From CAMDBL01 sp964498125 (GTDB taxonomy: Bacteria > Pseudomonadota > Alphaproteobacteria > Rhizobiales > Hyphomicrobiaceae): a stretch of 8,295 nt of DNA. Positions within the stretch are counted from its first letter, which is position 1; every line of letters begins with the position of its first letter. The stretch covers positions 1 through 8,295 of the forward strand of contig CAZCGE010000099.1 of assembly GCA_964498125.1 (NCBI GenBank). The letters are read 5' to 3'. Below the pieces are notes generated by a model that saw nothing but the letters and a program-made list of their open reading frames with translations, made no database searches and was not told the origin of the DNA. Below, in pieces: positions 1-7,160 of this stretch. The position numbers and the translations under genes are program-made.

Positions 1-141
1 CGACGCTCCGGTAGCAGAAGAGCGGGGCTGAAAAAGACGATGCGAACGCATGAAGGCCCCCGCGCGCGGGGGCCTTCATGCGTTCAAGACTGATGGATTA
101 TTGCTCCGGCCCGCCGATGCAATTTTACTCCGGCGTTGACA
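1..141. mobile_element. Right end of an insertion sequence, probably IS21 family (partial)
   Basis: Bases 135-141 read GTTGACA, so the outward end is 5'-TGTCAAC on the other strand, matching the TG...CA termini of the IS21 family. Just inside are two near-identical 10-mers, TTGCTCCGGC (101-110) and TTACTCCGGC (125-134), 24 bp apart; tandem short repeats near the tips are typical of IS21 elements. Recombinase homology starts at 142, directly after the proposed tip, which fits insertion into that gene. The nine codons at 2-28 followed by TGA at 29-31 could be the tail of the transposition helper gene, but are too short to identify. The opposite end and any target duplication lie outside the window. 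The family call is from remembered features and is an inference. Confidence 0.42.
44..85. repeat. Perfect 42-bp palindrome with no spacer
   Basis: Each base from 44 to 64 pairs with its partner from 85 back to 65, giving 21 uninterrupted base pairs centred on a CG-rich core (GCGCGC at 62-67). On the plus strand no T-run follows. On the minus strand the arm is followed after seven bases by five Ts (complement of 32-36). It lies 12 bases after a TGA at 29-31. It could be a terminator at the end of the insertion-sequence transcript, reading either way, or a cruciform-prone element; the sequence does not decide. Confidence 0.85.
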
Positions 142-490
142 ATTAATCCAATCGAGGGCGAACAGGTACGATTGATCATCAATCTGCTGCAGGGCGGGTA
201 TTACGGACAAGGCCCGAAGGGCCTGCACGTCATCGTGACGTGGCTCAACGATCACGGTTATTGCACGCGTCAGAGCGGCCTGTGCGGCATCGGTGCCTTG
301 CATCAGCTCGTCGCCAACCCCGTCTATGGCGAAGCTGGCGCTTCATTACGTTCGAGGCGCCGAAGTGGCGCGCCCTCCCAGCGAGCGCACTTACCAGTCG
401 CCGAACGCGCCGCCGTCGTGCGAGGCAAAACGACCGCGAGCTCGTCGCACTGCGAGCACGATTCAAGCTGCTCCCGCCGGACAGGCGAAC
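142..490 (+). pseudogene. Large serine recombinase remnant (recombinase domain fragment)
   Basis: Reading from 142, the first ~63 codons match the 'recombinase' domain that follows the catalytic domain in large serine recombinases. The pattern is a proline/acidic start (NPIEGEQVRLI), then GPKGL, a VTWLNDHGY segment, and IGALHQLVANPVYGE near 283-330. The N-terminal resolvase domain with its catalytic serine is absent, cut off at the proposed insertion-sequence edge. After about 330 the likely continuation (RFITFEA, then RARFKLLPP) lies in a different frame and soon meets stops, so the gene is frameshifted as well as truncated. Family members usually run to 500 residues or more. The part to 330 is well supported; the extension to about 490 is tentative. 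It is probably a relic of an integrated element and inactive. Confidence 0.7.
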
Positions 491-607
491 ACGGCCGGCG
501 TAGCGCATGATCCGGCCTTTTCGCCGAGAGTTCCCGCCCTCTGGCCCGCCATCCGCACTACAACCATCGCAGGTGGCAGCGAGCCACTCGACGGAAGGTA
601 AATGGAC
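331..607. other. Decayed DNA between recombinase remnant and aminotransferase 3' end
   Basis: There is no convincing gene here beyond the frameshifted recombinase tail. A small hairpin (GTGGC at 573-577, GCCAC at 583-587, five-base loop) lies just beyond the minus-strand stop codon of the aminotransferase gene. It has no T-run on either side, so I do not call it a terminator. Confidence 0.4.
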
Positions 608-2002
608 CTACAGCTCGCCTTCGGCCTTCAGCATACGGATACTCTCGCGCACGGCCGCAACGGTCTCGTCGACATCCTCGCGGCTGTGAACGCATGAGAT
701 GATCCCGCCGAGCTTGCCGTTTAAATCGACGCCGTTGACCAGGAGGGCCAGACGGAACTTCCGCGCGAGCCCTTCGGGCTGTTCGAGTATTTCGCGAAAG
801 TGGATGCTCAGCGGGTCAAATTTACCGGGTCGAACGGGACGCCCTTTGGGATTGAGAAAGAACTTGAAGCTGCTGAAGGTCCCGTAGACCGCCCACGGCA
901 CGTTCTCCGAAGCGAGAACATCATTGAAGGCGTCCCGAAGCGCAGCCCCGGTGGCATTGGCACGCGCGCAGGCGTCCGTGGTTCCGACAATCTCCAGCGC
1001 GGCGATACCGGCTGCGGCGGAGACCGGATTGGCGTTGAACGTGCCCTGGTGCTTGATCTTCTCGCGCTTCTTGAGCGCCGTGACCTCGAAATCCAACTCG
1101 TCGAGAATCTCGCGCCGCCCGCACACCGCGCCTCCGGGCAATCCACCAGCAAGAATTTTTGCAAGAGCGGTCAGGTCCGGCATGATCCCGAAATGCTGCT
1201 GCGCTCCGCCGGGCGCAACGCGAAAGCCGGTCACGACCTCGTCGAATATCAACAGGATTCCATGCTTCTCCGTCTCCTCGCGTAGCGCGGTGAGGAACGA
1301 CGGCGCGAGCGGGGCCGTACCGAAGGCCGACCCGGTGGGCTCCAGAATAACGGCGGCGATGTCGTCGTGGGCGCCGAATGCCTCCCGCATGGCCGCGACG
1401 TCGCCGGGCGGAAGCAGGATCACATTCTCCGCAATGCCGGCGATCACGCCCGTGGTGGGCGTTCCGTCGAAATGGTTCGCATAGCCCGGCGTCATGGAGT
1501 CGTACCAGCCAGAATAGTGGGTCATGAACCGCGCCAGCTTCGGCTTGCCAGTGAACGCGCGCGCAAGCCGAACGGCCATCATTGTCGCTTCTGTGCCGGA
1601 GGCCGTGAACCTCACCCGCTCGGCGGAAGGAATGAGCCGGCGCACCCATTCGGCCCAACGGATCTCGCGCGGATGATTGGCTCCGAATTGGGTGCTTCCC
1701 TCGAGCGCCGCATGGGTCGCGGCGAGCACGGCGGGGTGGCAATGCCCCAACAACAGCGAGCCGTGGCCGCCGAAATAGTCGATGTACTCATTGCCGTCGA
1801 CATCCCATTTGCGTGATCCGCGCGCCCGATCAATGTAGACGGTGTAGGGTTTCAAATGGCGGGAGTCGTGGGCGATGCCACTCGGCAGCAGCTCGCGCGC
1901 CTCGGCCGCGAGCTGGGCCGAGCTCGGGGTCCGCCTGCGGTAGGCAGCCTCGATCCCCGAATTGCTGAGAGCCGCATCCTTCTGGGAGCCGACGCCGACC
2001 AT
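608..2002 (-). CDS. PLP-dependent class III aminotransferase (GSA-aminomutase / beta-transaminase-like)
   Basis: This encodes a 464-residue cytosolic PLP enzyme of fold type I, expected to move an amino group between an amino compound and a keto acid. Visible motifs are the phosphate-binding SGTEA at 135-139, the cofactor-binding Asp254 in DEVVTGFR (254-261), the Schiff-base Lys282 in AKILAGGLPGG, and GTFNANP at 320-326. The ATG at 2002 is chosen because AGGAG lies six bases before it. The open frame runs on to 2638, but that stretch resembles no protein. The 40 residues before the core (AYRRRTP...LLPSG) match the N-terminal arm of beta-transaminases. The aminomutase HGHAD-type motif and its AGSG gating loop are replaced by HYSGWYDSMTPGY at 162-174, so true heme-pathway HemL activity is unlikely. 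It diverges from an amino-acid importer, suggesting catabolism of the imported compound. Substrate unknown. Confidence 0.93.
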   Translation of the reverse strand: MVGVGSQKDAALSNSGIEAAYRRRTPSSAQLAAEARELLPSGIAHDSRHLKPYTVYIDRARGSRKWDVDGNEYIDYFGGHGSLLLGHCHPAVLAATHAALEGSTQFGANHPREIRWAEWVRRLIPSAERVRFTASGTEATMMAVRLARAFTGKPKLARFMTHYSGWYDSMTPGYANHFDGTPTTGVIAGIAENVILLPPGDVAAMREAFGAHDDIAAVILEPTGSAFGTAPLAPSFLTALREETEKHGILLIFDEVVTGFRVAPGGAQQHFGIMPDLTALAKILAGGLPGGAVCGRREILDELDFEVTALKKREKIKHQGTFNANPVSAAAGIAALEIVGTTDACARANATGAALRDAFNDVLASENVPWAVYGTFSSFKFFLNPKGRPVRPGKFDPLSIHFREILEQPEGLARKFRLALLVNGVDLNGKLGGIISCVHSREDVDETVAAVRESIRMLKAEGEL

Positions 2003-2008
2003 GGTGCA

Positions 2009-2013
2009 CTCCT
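2009..2013 (-). promoter_or_regulatory. Ribosome binding site of the aminotransferase gene
   Basis: CTCCT on the plus strand reads AGGAG on the minus strand, six bases before the ATG ending at 2002. It decides the start against the much longer upstream open frame. Confidence 0.85.
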
Positions 2014-2274
2014 GACGAAGTTTGCTGAAGGGTATCGTAAGTCGCAGGCGATCACAACCGAGGTATTCTGACCGAGGTGCTCTGGCCGATCCTGGAGGGA
2101 CGACTATTTCCAGCGCATGTCGCGATCTCGACTGCCAGCCGCGCGACCGACGCTGCCGCTGGCCGAGGCCTGCCCGATTGAGACATGCGGCCGGCTTGAG
2201 AACGTGCCCGGCCACTCGAACTCGTGCAGATGGAAGGAACTCCGTCCAGCGTTGCCACGCCGAAGTCGGCTCGG

Positions 2275-2532
2275 TCATGTTCTTCTGCCGATGACGAGTT
2301 GGTTGGCGGCCGCGACCGTCTCGATGCCGGCCAGCCGCAACCCGTTCGGCTGGCGAACCTGCCAGCTCTTGAGGGCTCGCTCCGAGGTGCCGAGCCGCTC
2401 GCCGGCCTCGGCCCGAGTAAGCTCCCACCGTCGCCGGCGACGGAAAGCGTCTGTGACCTTTGTCGTTCTCCCGCTCTCGTCGCGCACGTCCTTGCCGATC
2501 CTGCGCCCGCCAAAGCCGCCCGCATCGAGAGC
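2275..2532 (-). pseudogene. Unidentified short ORF with helix-turn-helix-like segment
   Basis: Within the divergent gap a minus-strand frame is open from a stop at 2533-2535 down to TGA at 2275-2277; the first GTG is at 2487. It contains an Arg-rich stretch, then WELTRAEAGERLGTSERALK. The A-x-x-L-G-T-S-x-x-x-L-x-x-W spacing resembles the helix-turn-helix of small DNA-binding proteins. The rest (residues around AGIETVAAANQL) is not familiar to me. No good ribosome site precedes the GTG (AAGGA is only two bases away). It may be a fragment of a regulator, a small intact regulator, or chance coding in GC-rich DNA. Its place between two divergent units would suit a local regulator, but that is speculation. 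Confidence 0.22.
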
Positions 2533-2634
2533 CTACAGATGACCGGACATCGCGTGTGCTGCAGAACCCGGACAACTCGCTTACCGGCGACAACGTCCTG
2601 TCACCGGTCCGCTCAGCGGTCTTGCCACGCCGAG

Positions 2635-2757
2635 TCATCTCGATTATGGTTTTTATCGATAACGTCCGTCCGTTGCCGATTATCTTTGACCGCTACGGCA
2701 CCAGCGAAACGGCGACGTTCAGTGTCGTCAGTCGGCGCCTTTAAATCTGGGGTTCAT
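2635..2757 (+). promoter_or_regulatory. AT-rich leader and candidate operator upstream of the ABC operon
   Basis: The last 120 bases before the binding-protein gene are distinctly less GC-rich than their surroundings. They contain the perfect 10-bp palindrome TTATCGATAA (2653-2662), about 95 bases before the start codon, and CGATTAT-like words at 2641-2647 and 2678-2683. A TTGACC at 2686-2691 could be a -35 element, but nothing at the right distance resembles a -10, so no promoter is assigned. The palindrome is a candidate regulator site for either divergent unit. The remaining gap, 2003-2634, holds only the weak HTH-like frame. Confidence 0.3.
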
Positions 2758-3603
2758 ATGGCATTTGGAACACGACTCGCGACCATCGCCACGGCGGTTG
2801 TGATGTGGTCAGGCGCGGTCACCGCGCAGACCGGGCCTCAGGAGTCTCGCCTCGACATGGTGTTGAAGCGGGACAAGCTGATTGTCGGGGCCTACAGCAC
2901 GTCGCCGCCGATGGCCTTCATCGACAAGGATGGCAAGCTCACCGGCTTCGAGGTCGAGTTTGCCCGGCTCATCGCCAAATCTCTGCTGGGCGATCCCAAC
3001 AAAATCGAGTTCGTGTCGGTGACGGCCGAGGGCCGCTTCCCGGCAGTGCTGTCGGGAAAGGTCGATTTCGGCATCGCCGCGACGACAATCTATCCCGAGC
3101 GCGCTATTCGGATTGCGTTCACTACGCCTTACATGGACAGCGCCAGCGCACTCATCGTACGCAAAGACGCTGGCCTGAATACGCTCAGTGATGTGAACAA
3201 GGATAACGTCACCGTCGCGGCACTCAATACGCCTGTAAGTCAGGACTCCGCCAAGAAGTATTTTCCAAACGCCAAATTGCTCAATTTCGAGGCGCCCAGT
3301 GCATTGTTTCTTGCGCTGAAGAGTGGAAGGGCAATGGGGGTATACGCCGACAAGCCGATACTGGATTACTATGCACTGGAAAACGGCGAGTTCAAGGTGC
3401 TGCCGGAATTGCTTACCGAGGTGATGAGCAACGCCCTGTTCGTCAAGCCGGGCGACTTCCAGTGGTGGCTTTTCCTCGATACGACTGTCCGCGAGTATCG
3501 CTACAGCTCGCGCTATTCGGATTACCGAGACCTATACCGCAAGTGGTTCGGCAAGAATCCGCCGCCGCAGCGCTTCTACTTGCCCGAGCAGGCGCCGAAG
3601 TAA
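2758..3603 (+). CDS. Polar amino-acid ABC transporter, periplasmic substrate-binding protein
   Basis: This 281-residue protein belongs to the family 3 solute-binding proteins (SBP_bac_3) that deliver amino acids to ABC importers. It starts with a signal peptide: MAFGTR, a hydrophobic stretch to about residue 20, and a likely cleavage near VTA-Q (23/24). The start at 2758 is preferred because the signal peptide begins there; the frame is open upstream to 2224 but encodes nothing recognisable. A GGGG about five bases before the ATG is a modest ribosome site. Landmarks are GAYSTSPPMAF near 44-54, LTGFEVEFARLIA at 61-73, TTIYPER at 109-115 and VYADKP at 195-200. By remembered alignment to GlnH and HisJ, Arg115 and Asp198 match the residues that clamp the ligand's alpha-carboxylate and alpha-amino groups, so an alpha-amino acid-like ligand is expected. 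First gene of a four-gene operon. Confidence 0.95.
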   Translation: MAFGTRLATIATAVVMWSGAVTAQTGPQESRLDMVLKRDKLIVGAYSTSPPMAFIDKDGKLTGFEVEFARLIAKSLLGDPNKIEFVSVTAEGRFPAVLSGKVDFGIAATTIYPERAIRIAFTTPYMDSASALIVRKDAGLNTLSDVNKDNVTVAALNTPVSQDSAKKYFPNAKLLNFEAPSALFLALKSGRAMGVYADKPILDYYALENGEFKVLPELLTEVMSNALFVKPGDFQWWLFLDTTVREYRYSSRYSDYRDLYRKWFGKNPPPQRFYLPEQAPK

Positions 3604-3630
3604 TCCGTCACCGTCGCCGGATCGGAGCAC

Positions 3631-4287
3631 ATGCCGATTGACCTTTCTTACATTGCCCGCAACATCCCGACGTTTGTCGAAGGGTTGACCATCACGGTCG
3701 AGTTGGCGATCCTGAGCATCGTATGCTCGCTCGGGTGGGGGCTCTTCGTCGTATTGCTCCGGACCGCGCCAGGCAGACCGCTGCGTTGGCTAGCGGTCGC
3801 ATATATCGAGGTGGTGAGGGACACTCCGCTGCTGGTGCAGATGCTATTCATCTATTTCGGCTTCTCGATGGCTGGATTTGCCCTGTCTGGTTTTGCGTCG
3901 GCGCTGCTCGCGATCTCGCTTCAGCACGGCGGGTATATCGCGGAGATCTATCGTGCCGGGCTGGAATCGGTGAGCATCAAACAGGCCGAGAGCGGCAAGT
4001 CTCTGGGCATGAGCCGCTGGCAGGTCTTCACCATCGTGATCTGGCCTCAGGCGCTCGCACGGATCGTTCCCCCTCTCGGCAGCCAGTGCATTTTCATCAC
4101 CAAGGACACCTCACTCGCTTCGGCTATCGCGGTCGCAGAGGTTACCCAGGTCAGCAAGATGATGAGCGAGCGTTCCGCTGCCGTCTATGAGATTTTCTTC
4201 ACAGTCGCACTGATCTACCTCGCACTCACGTCGATCATCGTCCTGCTGACGCGCTTTGCCGAGCGGCGCCTGGCGGTGCTGCAATGA
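3631..4287 (+). CDS. Amino-acid ABC transporter permease, HisM/GlnP type (first)
   Basis: This 218-residue inner-membrane subunit has about five hydrophobic segments (roughly 18-44, 52-80, 84-100, 130-152 and 186-208). The RDTPLLVQ motif at 63-70 is typical of the His/Glu/Gln/Arg/opine permease subfamily. The coupling-helix (EAA) region at 105-126 (EIYRAGLESV...KSLG) docks on the ATPase; its core reads AESGKSLG rather than the common EAA, within family variation. It starts 27 bases after the binding-protein stop, with GGAG close to the ATG (spacing only three bases). Its last four bases overlap the next permease (ATGA), so the two are translationally coupled and likely form a heterodimeric channel. 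Confidence 0.95.
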   Translation: MPIDLSYIARNIPTFVEGLTITVELAILSIVCSLGWGLFVVLLRTAPGRPLRWLAVAYIEVVRDTPLLVQMLFIYFGFSMAGFALSGFASALLAISLQHGGYIAEIYRAGLESVSIKQAESGKSLGMSRWQVFTIVIWPQALARIVPPLGSQCIFITKDTSLASAIAVAEVTQVSKMMSERSAAVYEIFFTVALIYLALTSIIVLLTRFAERRLAVLQ

Positions 4288-4946
4288 GCGGCTGGTCATT
4301 CGCCCCATTTTTCTTTGAGAGCCTCCCGTATCTCCTCAAGGCCGCTGGTATGACGTGCATGCTCTCCTTGGGAATAATCCCGCTTGCGGCGCTATGGGGA
4401 GCAACGCTGGCGCTGGCAAGCGTTTTCGGTGCGAGGCCGGTCCGCTGGATCGTGCAAGGCTATGTGTACGTCCTGCGAGGGGTACCGCTCCTGATCCTGC
4501 TCTTCGTCATGTACTACGCGCTTCCATATACCGGCATCGACCTGCCGCCGCTCGCCGGCGGCATCTTGGTCATCAGCCTCTATTATGCGGCCTTCATGAG
4601 CGAGGTGTTCCGCGCCGCGCTGCTGTCCCTGCCCCGCAGCCAATGGGATGCGGGGCGTTGCCTGGGGATGCATCAAGCGTTGCTGCTGCGCATCGTCGTC
4701 TTTCCCCAGGTATTGCGCATCGCCGCCCCGCCCTTCATCAATATCTGCATTATGATCGTAAAGGGGACTTCCCTGGTTTCCGTCATCGGCATCTGGGAGC
4801 TGACGCTCGCCGGCCGCGAAGTTGTCGAGCGGACCTTTGCGCCTTTCCAGATTCTTGGCGGCGTGGCGCTGATCTATTTCTGCATTTGCTTTACGCTCGC
4901 GGCAGTTGCTCGCCGCCTGGAGGCGAGTCGCCATTATGCCCACTGA
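4284..4946 (+). CDS. Amino-acid ABC transporter permease, HisQ/GlnP type (second)
   Basis: This 220-residue inner-membrane subunit is paralogous to the preceding permease. It has hydrophobic stretches at about 21-49, 56-80, 90-106, 150-170 and 187-208. LRGVPLLILL at 64-73 is the counterpart of the RDTPLLVQ motif, and the coupling helix at 107-128 (EVFRAALLSL...GRCLG) carries DAG in place of EAA. Its ATG overlaps the upstream stop (4284-4287), and no strong ribosome site is seen, fitting translational coupling. Its end overlaps the ATPase start by 11 bases. Having two different permease subunits matches HisQM-type importers rather than homodimeric ones. Confidence 0.95.
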   Translation: MSGWSFAPFFFESLPYLLKAAGMTCMLSLGIIPLAALWGATLALASVFGARPVRWIVQGYVYVLRGVPLLILLFVMYYALPYTGIDLPPLAGGILVISLYYAAFMSEVFRAALLSLPRSQWDAGRCLGMHQALLLRIVVFPQVLRIAAPPFINICIMIVKGTSLVSVIGIWELTLAGREVVERTFAPFQILGGVALIYFCICFTLAAVARRLEASRHYAH

Positions 4947-5739
4947 CAGCAGCTCCGCGGCTGCGCCGCGCGTGGCCATTCGCAATGTATCGAAGAGCTT
5001 TGGGCAGCGCGTTGTGCTCCGGAACATCTCGCTCGACGTCAAGGCAGGGGAGGCAGTGGCTATCATCGGCCCCAGCGGCTCCGGCAAGACAACGTTGCTC
5101 AGGTGCATAAATCTTCTCGAAGAATACGAGACAGGCGAGATTGCCGTCGACGGAGAGGTGATTGGATATCGGGTTGACAGCAGTGGACGGCGCGTTCGCC
5201 GCGCCGAGCGCGAGGTCGCCGCGATGCGATCCACGATCGGCATGGTATTTCAGAGCTTCAATCTGTTTCCGCACATGAATGTCTTGCGCAACGTCGTGAC
5301 CGCGCCGGTGCGGGTGAAGGGCGTGCCTGCGGCGGAAGCCGAAGCGCTGGCACGACAGCTCCTGGCGCGCGTGGGCTTGTCGGACAAGATCGAGGAGCTT
5401 CCGATCCGCCTTTCTGGCGGGCAGCAGCAACGAGTCGCCATCGCGCGCGCGCTCGCCATGCGGCCGAAGCTCATGCTTCTGGATGAAGTGACCTCGGCGC
5501 TCGATCCTGAGCTGGTCGGCGAGGTGCTGGAGGTCGTCAGACAACTCGTAGCCGACGGCATGACGGTGATCCTGGTCACGCACGAGATGCAGTTTGCGCG
5601 GGATGTGGCGCACCGAGTCGTGTTCATGGACGAGGGCTCGATCGTCGAGCAGGGCAGCCCTGACGTTATCTTCACGCAGGCGAAATCGGATCGCTTGAAG
5701 GGATTTCTGAAACGGTATCGGGACGCGTATCTGCTCTGA
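4936..5739 (+). CDS. Amino-acid ABC transporter ATP-binding protein, HisP/GlnQ type
   Basis: This 267-residue cytosolic ATPase powers the importer. All nucleotide-binding motifs are intact: Walker A GPSGSGKTT at 45-53, Q-loop Gln106 in VFQSFNLFPH, signature LSGGQQQR at 159-166, Walker B LMLLDE at 179-184, SALDPEL D-loop, and H-loop His216 in THEMQF. The segment at 77-99 (GYRVDSSGRR onward), before the Q-loop, is longer than in GlnQ and resembles the corresponding insertion of HisP, explaining the length. The ATG at 4936 is chosen over a TTG at 4906: the shorter form begins with a normal ATPase N-terminus, and GGAGG (4919-4923) lies upstream, though 12 bases away. It overlaps the permease gene by 11 bases and closes the operon. 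Confidence 0.96.
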   Translation: MPTDSSSAAAPRVAIRNVSKSFGQRVVLRNISLDVKAGEAVAIIGPSGSGKTTLLRCINLLEEYETGEIAVDGEVIGYRVDSSGRRVRRAEREVAAMRSTIGMVFQSFNLFPHMNVLRNVVTAPVRVKGVPAAEAEALARQLLARVGLSDKIEELPIRLSGGQQQRVAIARALAMRPKLMLLDEVTSALDPELVGEVLEVVRQLVADGMTVILVTHEMQFARDVAHRVVFMDEGSIVEQGSPDVIFTQAKSDRLKGFLKRYRDAYLL

Positions 5740-6185
5740 ATCTATCCGATCATCGCACCGAGGTCGACGATCACTACTGTTGAGGGATCCGGATGCCGGC
5801 CCGTCACGGACGCGGCCGCAGGCACCGGGGTCCCCGTCAGGAGGGCTGCAGGCAGTAACTCGGCTTGGTCTCTATCCATCGTCGGTTTCGGTATCGTCGA
5901 ACCACCGTCCGCTCGTCACGGATTTGCAGAATAGGCTGATCACCTCTGCGCGACGGCAGGACTGGGTCAGACTCGTTGATTGATGACGCTGGCCCACACT
6001 CATCCTCCACACCCGATAGCTGCCGGTCAAGGCACGAACGGCGAACGCCGACGCGATGCACTCAGCTGCGGACGATGCGTCAGAAGGGCGCAGTCGTCGA
6101 GATGGGCCATAAGCGGCTGTTCTCACGGACGATAGTCCGAGTTCACCGTGTTATATTGCACCGCTATCTTCGCAGCAGGGGCCGA
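5740..6185. other. Gene-free interval between convergent ABC operon and metallo-hydrolase gene
   Basis: I recognise no gene in these 446 bases. An imperfect hairpin (GATCATCG at 5748-5755 with CGACGATC at 5765-5772, one mismatch) follows the ATPase stop but has no T-run. Another short hairpin (CGGAC at 6126-6130, GTCCG at 6135-6139) lies about 50 bases past the minus-strand hydrolase stop. Either could end a transcript weakly; neither is a textbook terminator. A 15-mer at 6062-6076 recurs near the right end of the window. Confidence 0.5.
6062..6076 (+). repeat. 15-bp direct repeat, copy 1
   Basis: TCAGCTGCGGACGAT recurs exactly at 8055-8069. Similarity continues loosely past the identical core (GCGTCA here, TTGCGACA there). 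The two copies bracket about 2 kb holding the metallo-hydrolase gene and the amidohydrolase stub. Confidence 0.75.
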
Positions 6186-7094
6186 TCACTTCACAGCCGT
6201 GCACTGCAGATCCGCGCCGACCGTCAGCGGACCGGAATACTTGGTCTTCAACTCGGCGATGGCAGGCTCCAAATTGAACGGGCCGACGTGGCTGACGATC
6301 AGATGCCCGACGCCTGCCTGTTGCGCAATCTGGCCGACGACCTCGGGAGCCGCGTGAAGCGGGTTCTTTGCGCCCGCTGGGATCGCCAGATGCATGATCA
6401 GAGCGTTCGCGCCTTTTGCGAACTCAACAAAGTTGGGGTTGGTTCCAGTCTGATCCGAGCTGAATACGACAGATACGCCTTTGGTCGTCACGCGGTACGC
6501 CAGAGTCGCCATCGGCCCGTGGGGAATGCCCAATGCCGTGACGGTCAGGCCATCAGCTTCGAACACTGTGGTGGCCTGTGCCTTCGTCGCATCGATGACG
6601 GATACCTTCAGAGGGACACCGCCACCGCTAGTGCCTTGCTTGGCGCCGAGCACGGGTCCCAGCACCTGGAAGGCGCCCGTCTTCTCGTCGAACAGTCGAT
6701 TGAGGAACGTCTGAAAATCCGGCGCTGCGTCGTTCCCCGACGGTCCCACGATGGGCAACGGTTCCTTGCGCGACTGATGACTGAGCCAGAGCAGAGCTGG
6801 AAGATCCGACACGTGGTCGGGGTGGAGGTGGCTGATTCCAACCATCGCGAGATCGGCAAGTTTGCCATCGGCCTGCCCGAAGCGGCCGAACGCTCCACCG
6901 CCCATGTCGATGAGAACCTTGGACTGGCTGTCAACGCGCAGCAAGTAGCTTGTCGATGACCGGAAGCGGTTGATCGCCGGTCCACCGGAACCAAGGATCT
7001 GTACGACGACCGGACCGGCGTCACAGCCCTGGGCGAGTGCGGGCGACTGTGTCAGGAGAAGGCCGAGCATGGCGACGGTGGCAGATCGTTTCAT
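6186..7094 (-). CDS. Exported metallo-beta-lactamase-fold hydrolase
   Basis: This 302-residue protein is predicted to be secreted to the periplasm. MKRSATVAML followed by a hydrophobic run and an ALAQG cleavage site near 20-23 forms a signal peptide. That favours the ATG at 7094, with AGGTG about six bases upstream, over an in-frame ATG at 7157. The mature part opens with the ILGSGGP strand-loop (33-39) typical of RNase Z-like and arylsulfatase-like members, then ISHLHPDH at 87-94 with zinc ligands His89, His91, Asp93 and His94. Asp214 in SSDQTG and His269 in SHVGP complete a two-metal site; His192 in IPHGP is another candidate ligand. Export argues against tRNA processing; hydrolysis of an ester, sulfate ester, lactone or similar bond is more likely, substrate unknown. 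The amidohydrolase stub ends 66 bases upstream on the same strand, suggesting a former operon. Confidence 0.9.
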   Translation of the reverse strand: MKRSATVAMLGLLLTQSPALAQGCDAGPVVVQILGSGGPAINRFRSSTSYLLRVDSQSKVLIDMGGGAFGRFGQADGKLADLAMVGISHLHPDHVSDLPALLWLSHQSRKEPLPIVGPSGNDAAPDFQTFLNRLFDEKTGAFQVLGPVLGAKQGTSGGGVPLKVSVIDATKAQATTVFEADGLTVTALGIPHGPMATLAYRVTTKGVSVVFSSDQTGTNPNFVEFAKGANALIMHLAIPAGAKNPLHAAPEVVGQIAQQAGVGHLIVSHVGPFNLEPAIAELKTKYSGPLTVGADLQCTAVK

Positions 7095-7160
7095 TGGGGC
7101 ACCTGCGTTGAGGTTTGAGCACTTCGGCACAAGAGCTGTCGTAACGATGACACGCATTGC

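Noticed and set aside
136..148. TTGACAATTAATC, identical to the -35 region of the trp/tac promoter
   Set aside because: No -10-like hexamer lies 16-18 bases downstream, and the bases are explained by an IS end (GTTGACA) followed by recombinase codons. I treat the match as coincidence.
608..2002. Naming the aminotransferase hemL
   Set aside because: The aminomutase-specific HGHAD/AGSG loop is absent and the neighbours concern amino-acid uptake, not heme synthesis.
2003..2638. N-terminal extension of the aminotransferase (open frame of 676 codons)
   Set aside because: The extra 212 residues are Arg-rich and resemble no family, while AGGAG and ATG sit exactly at the expected family N-terminus at 2002.
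2224..2757. Upstream extension of the binding-protein frame
   Set aside because: A clear signal peptide begins at 2758; the upstream residues have no protein character and would mask it.
4392..5613. Long minus-strand frames opposite the permease and ATPase genes
   Set aside because: They mirror well-supported ABC genes and lack motifs or ribosome sites.
5976..6959. 327-codon plus-strand open frame
   Set aside because: It lies opposite the metallo-hydrolase gene, which has a signal peptide and intact metal-binding motifs. The plus frame has no recognisable motifs and is an antisense shadow.
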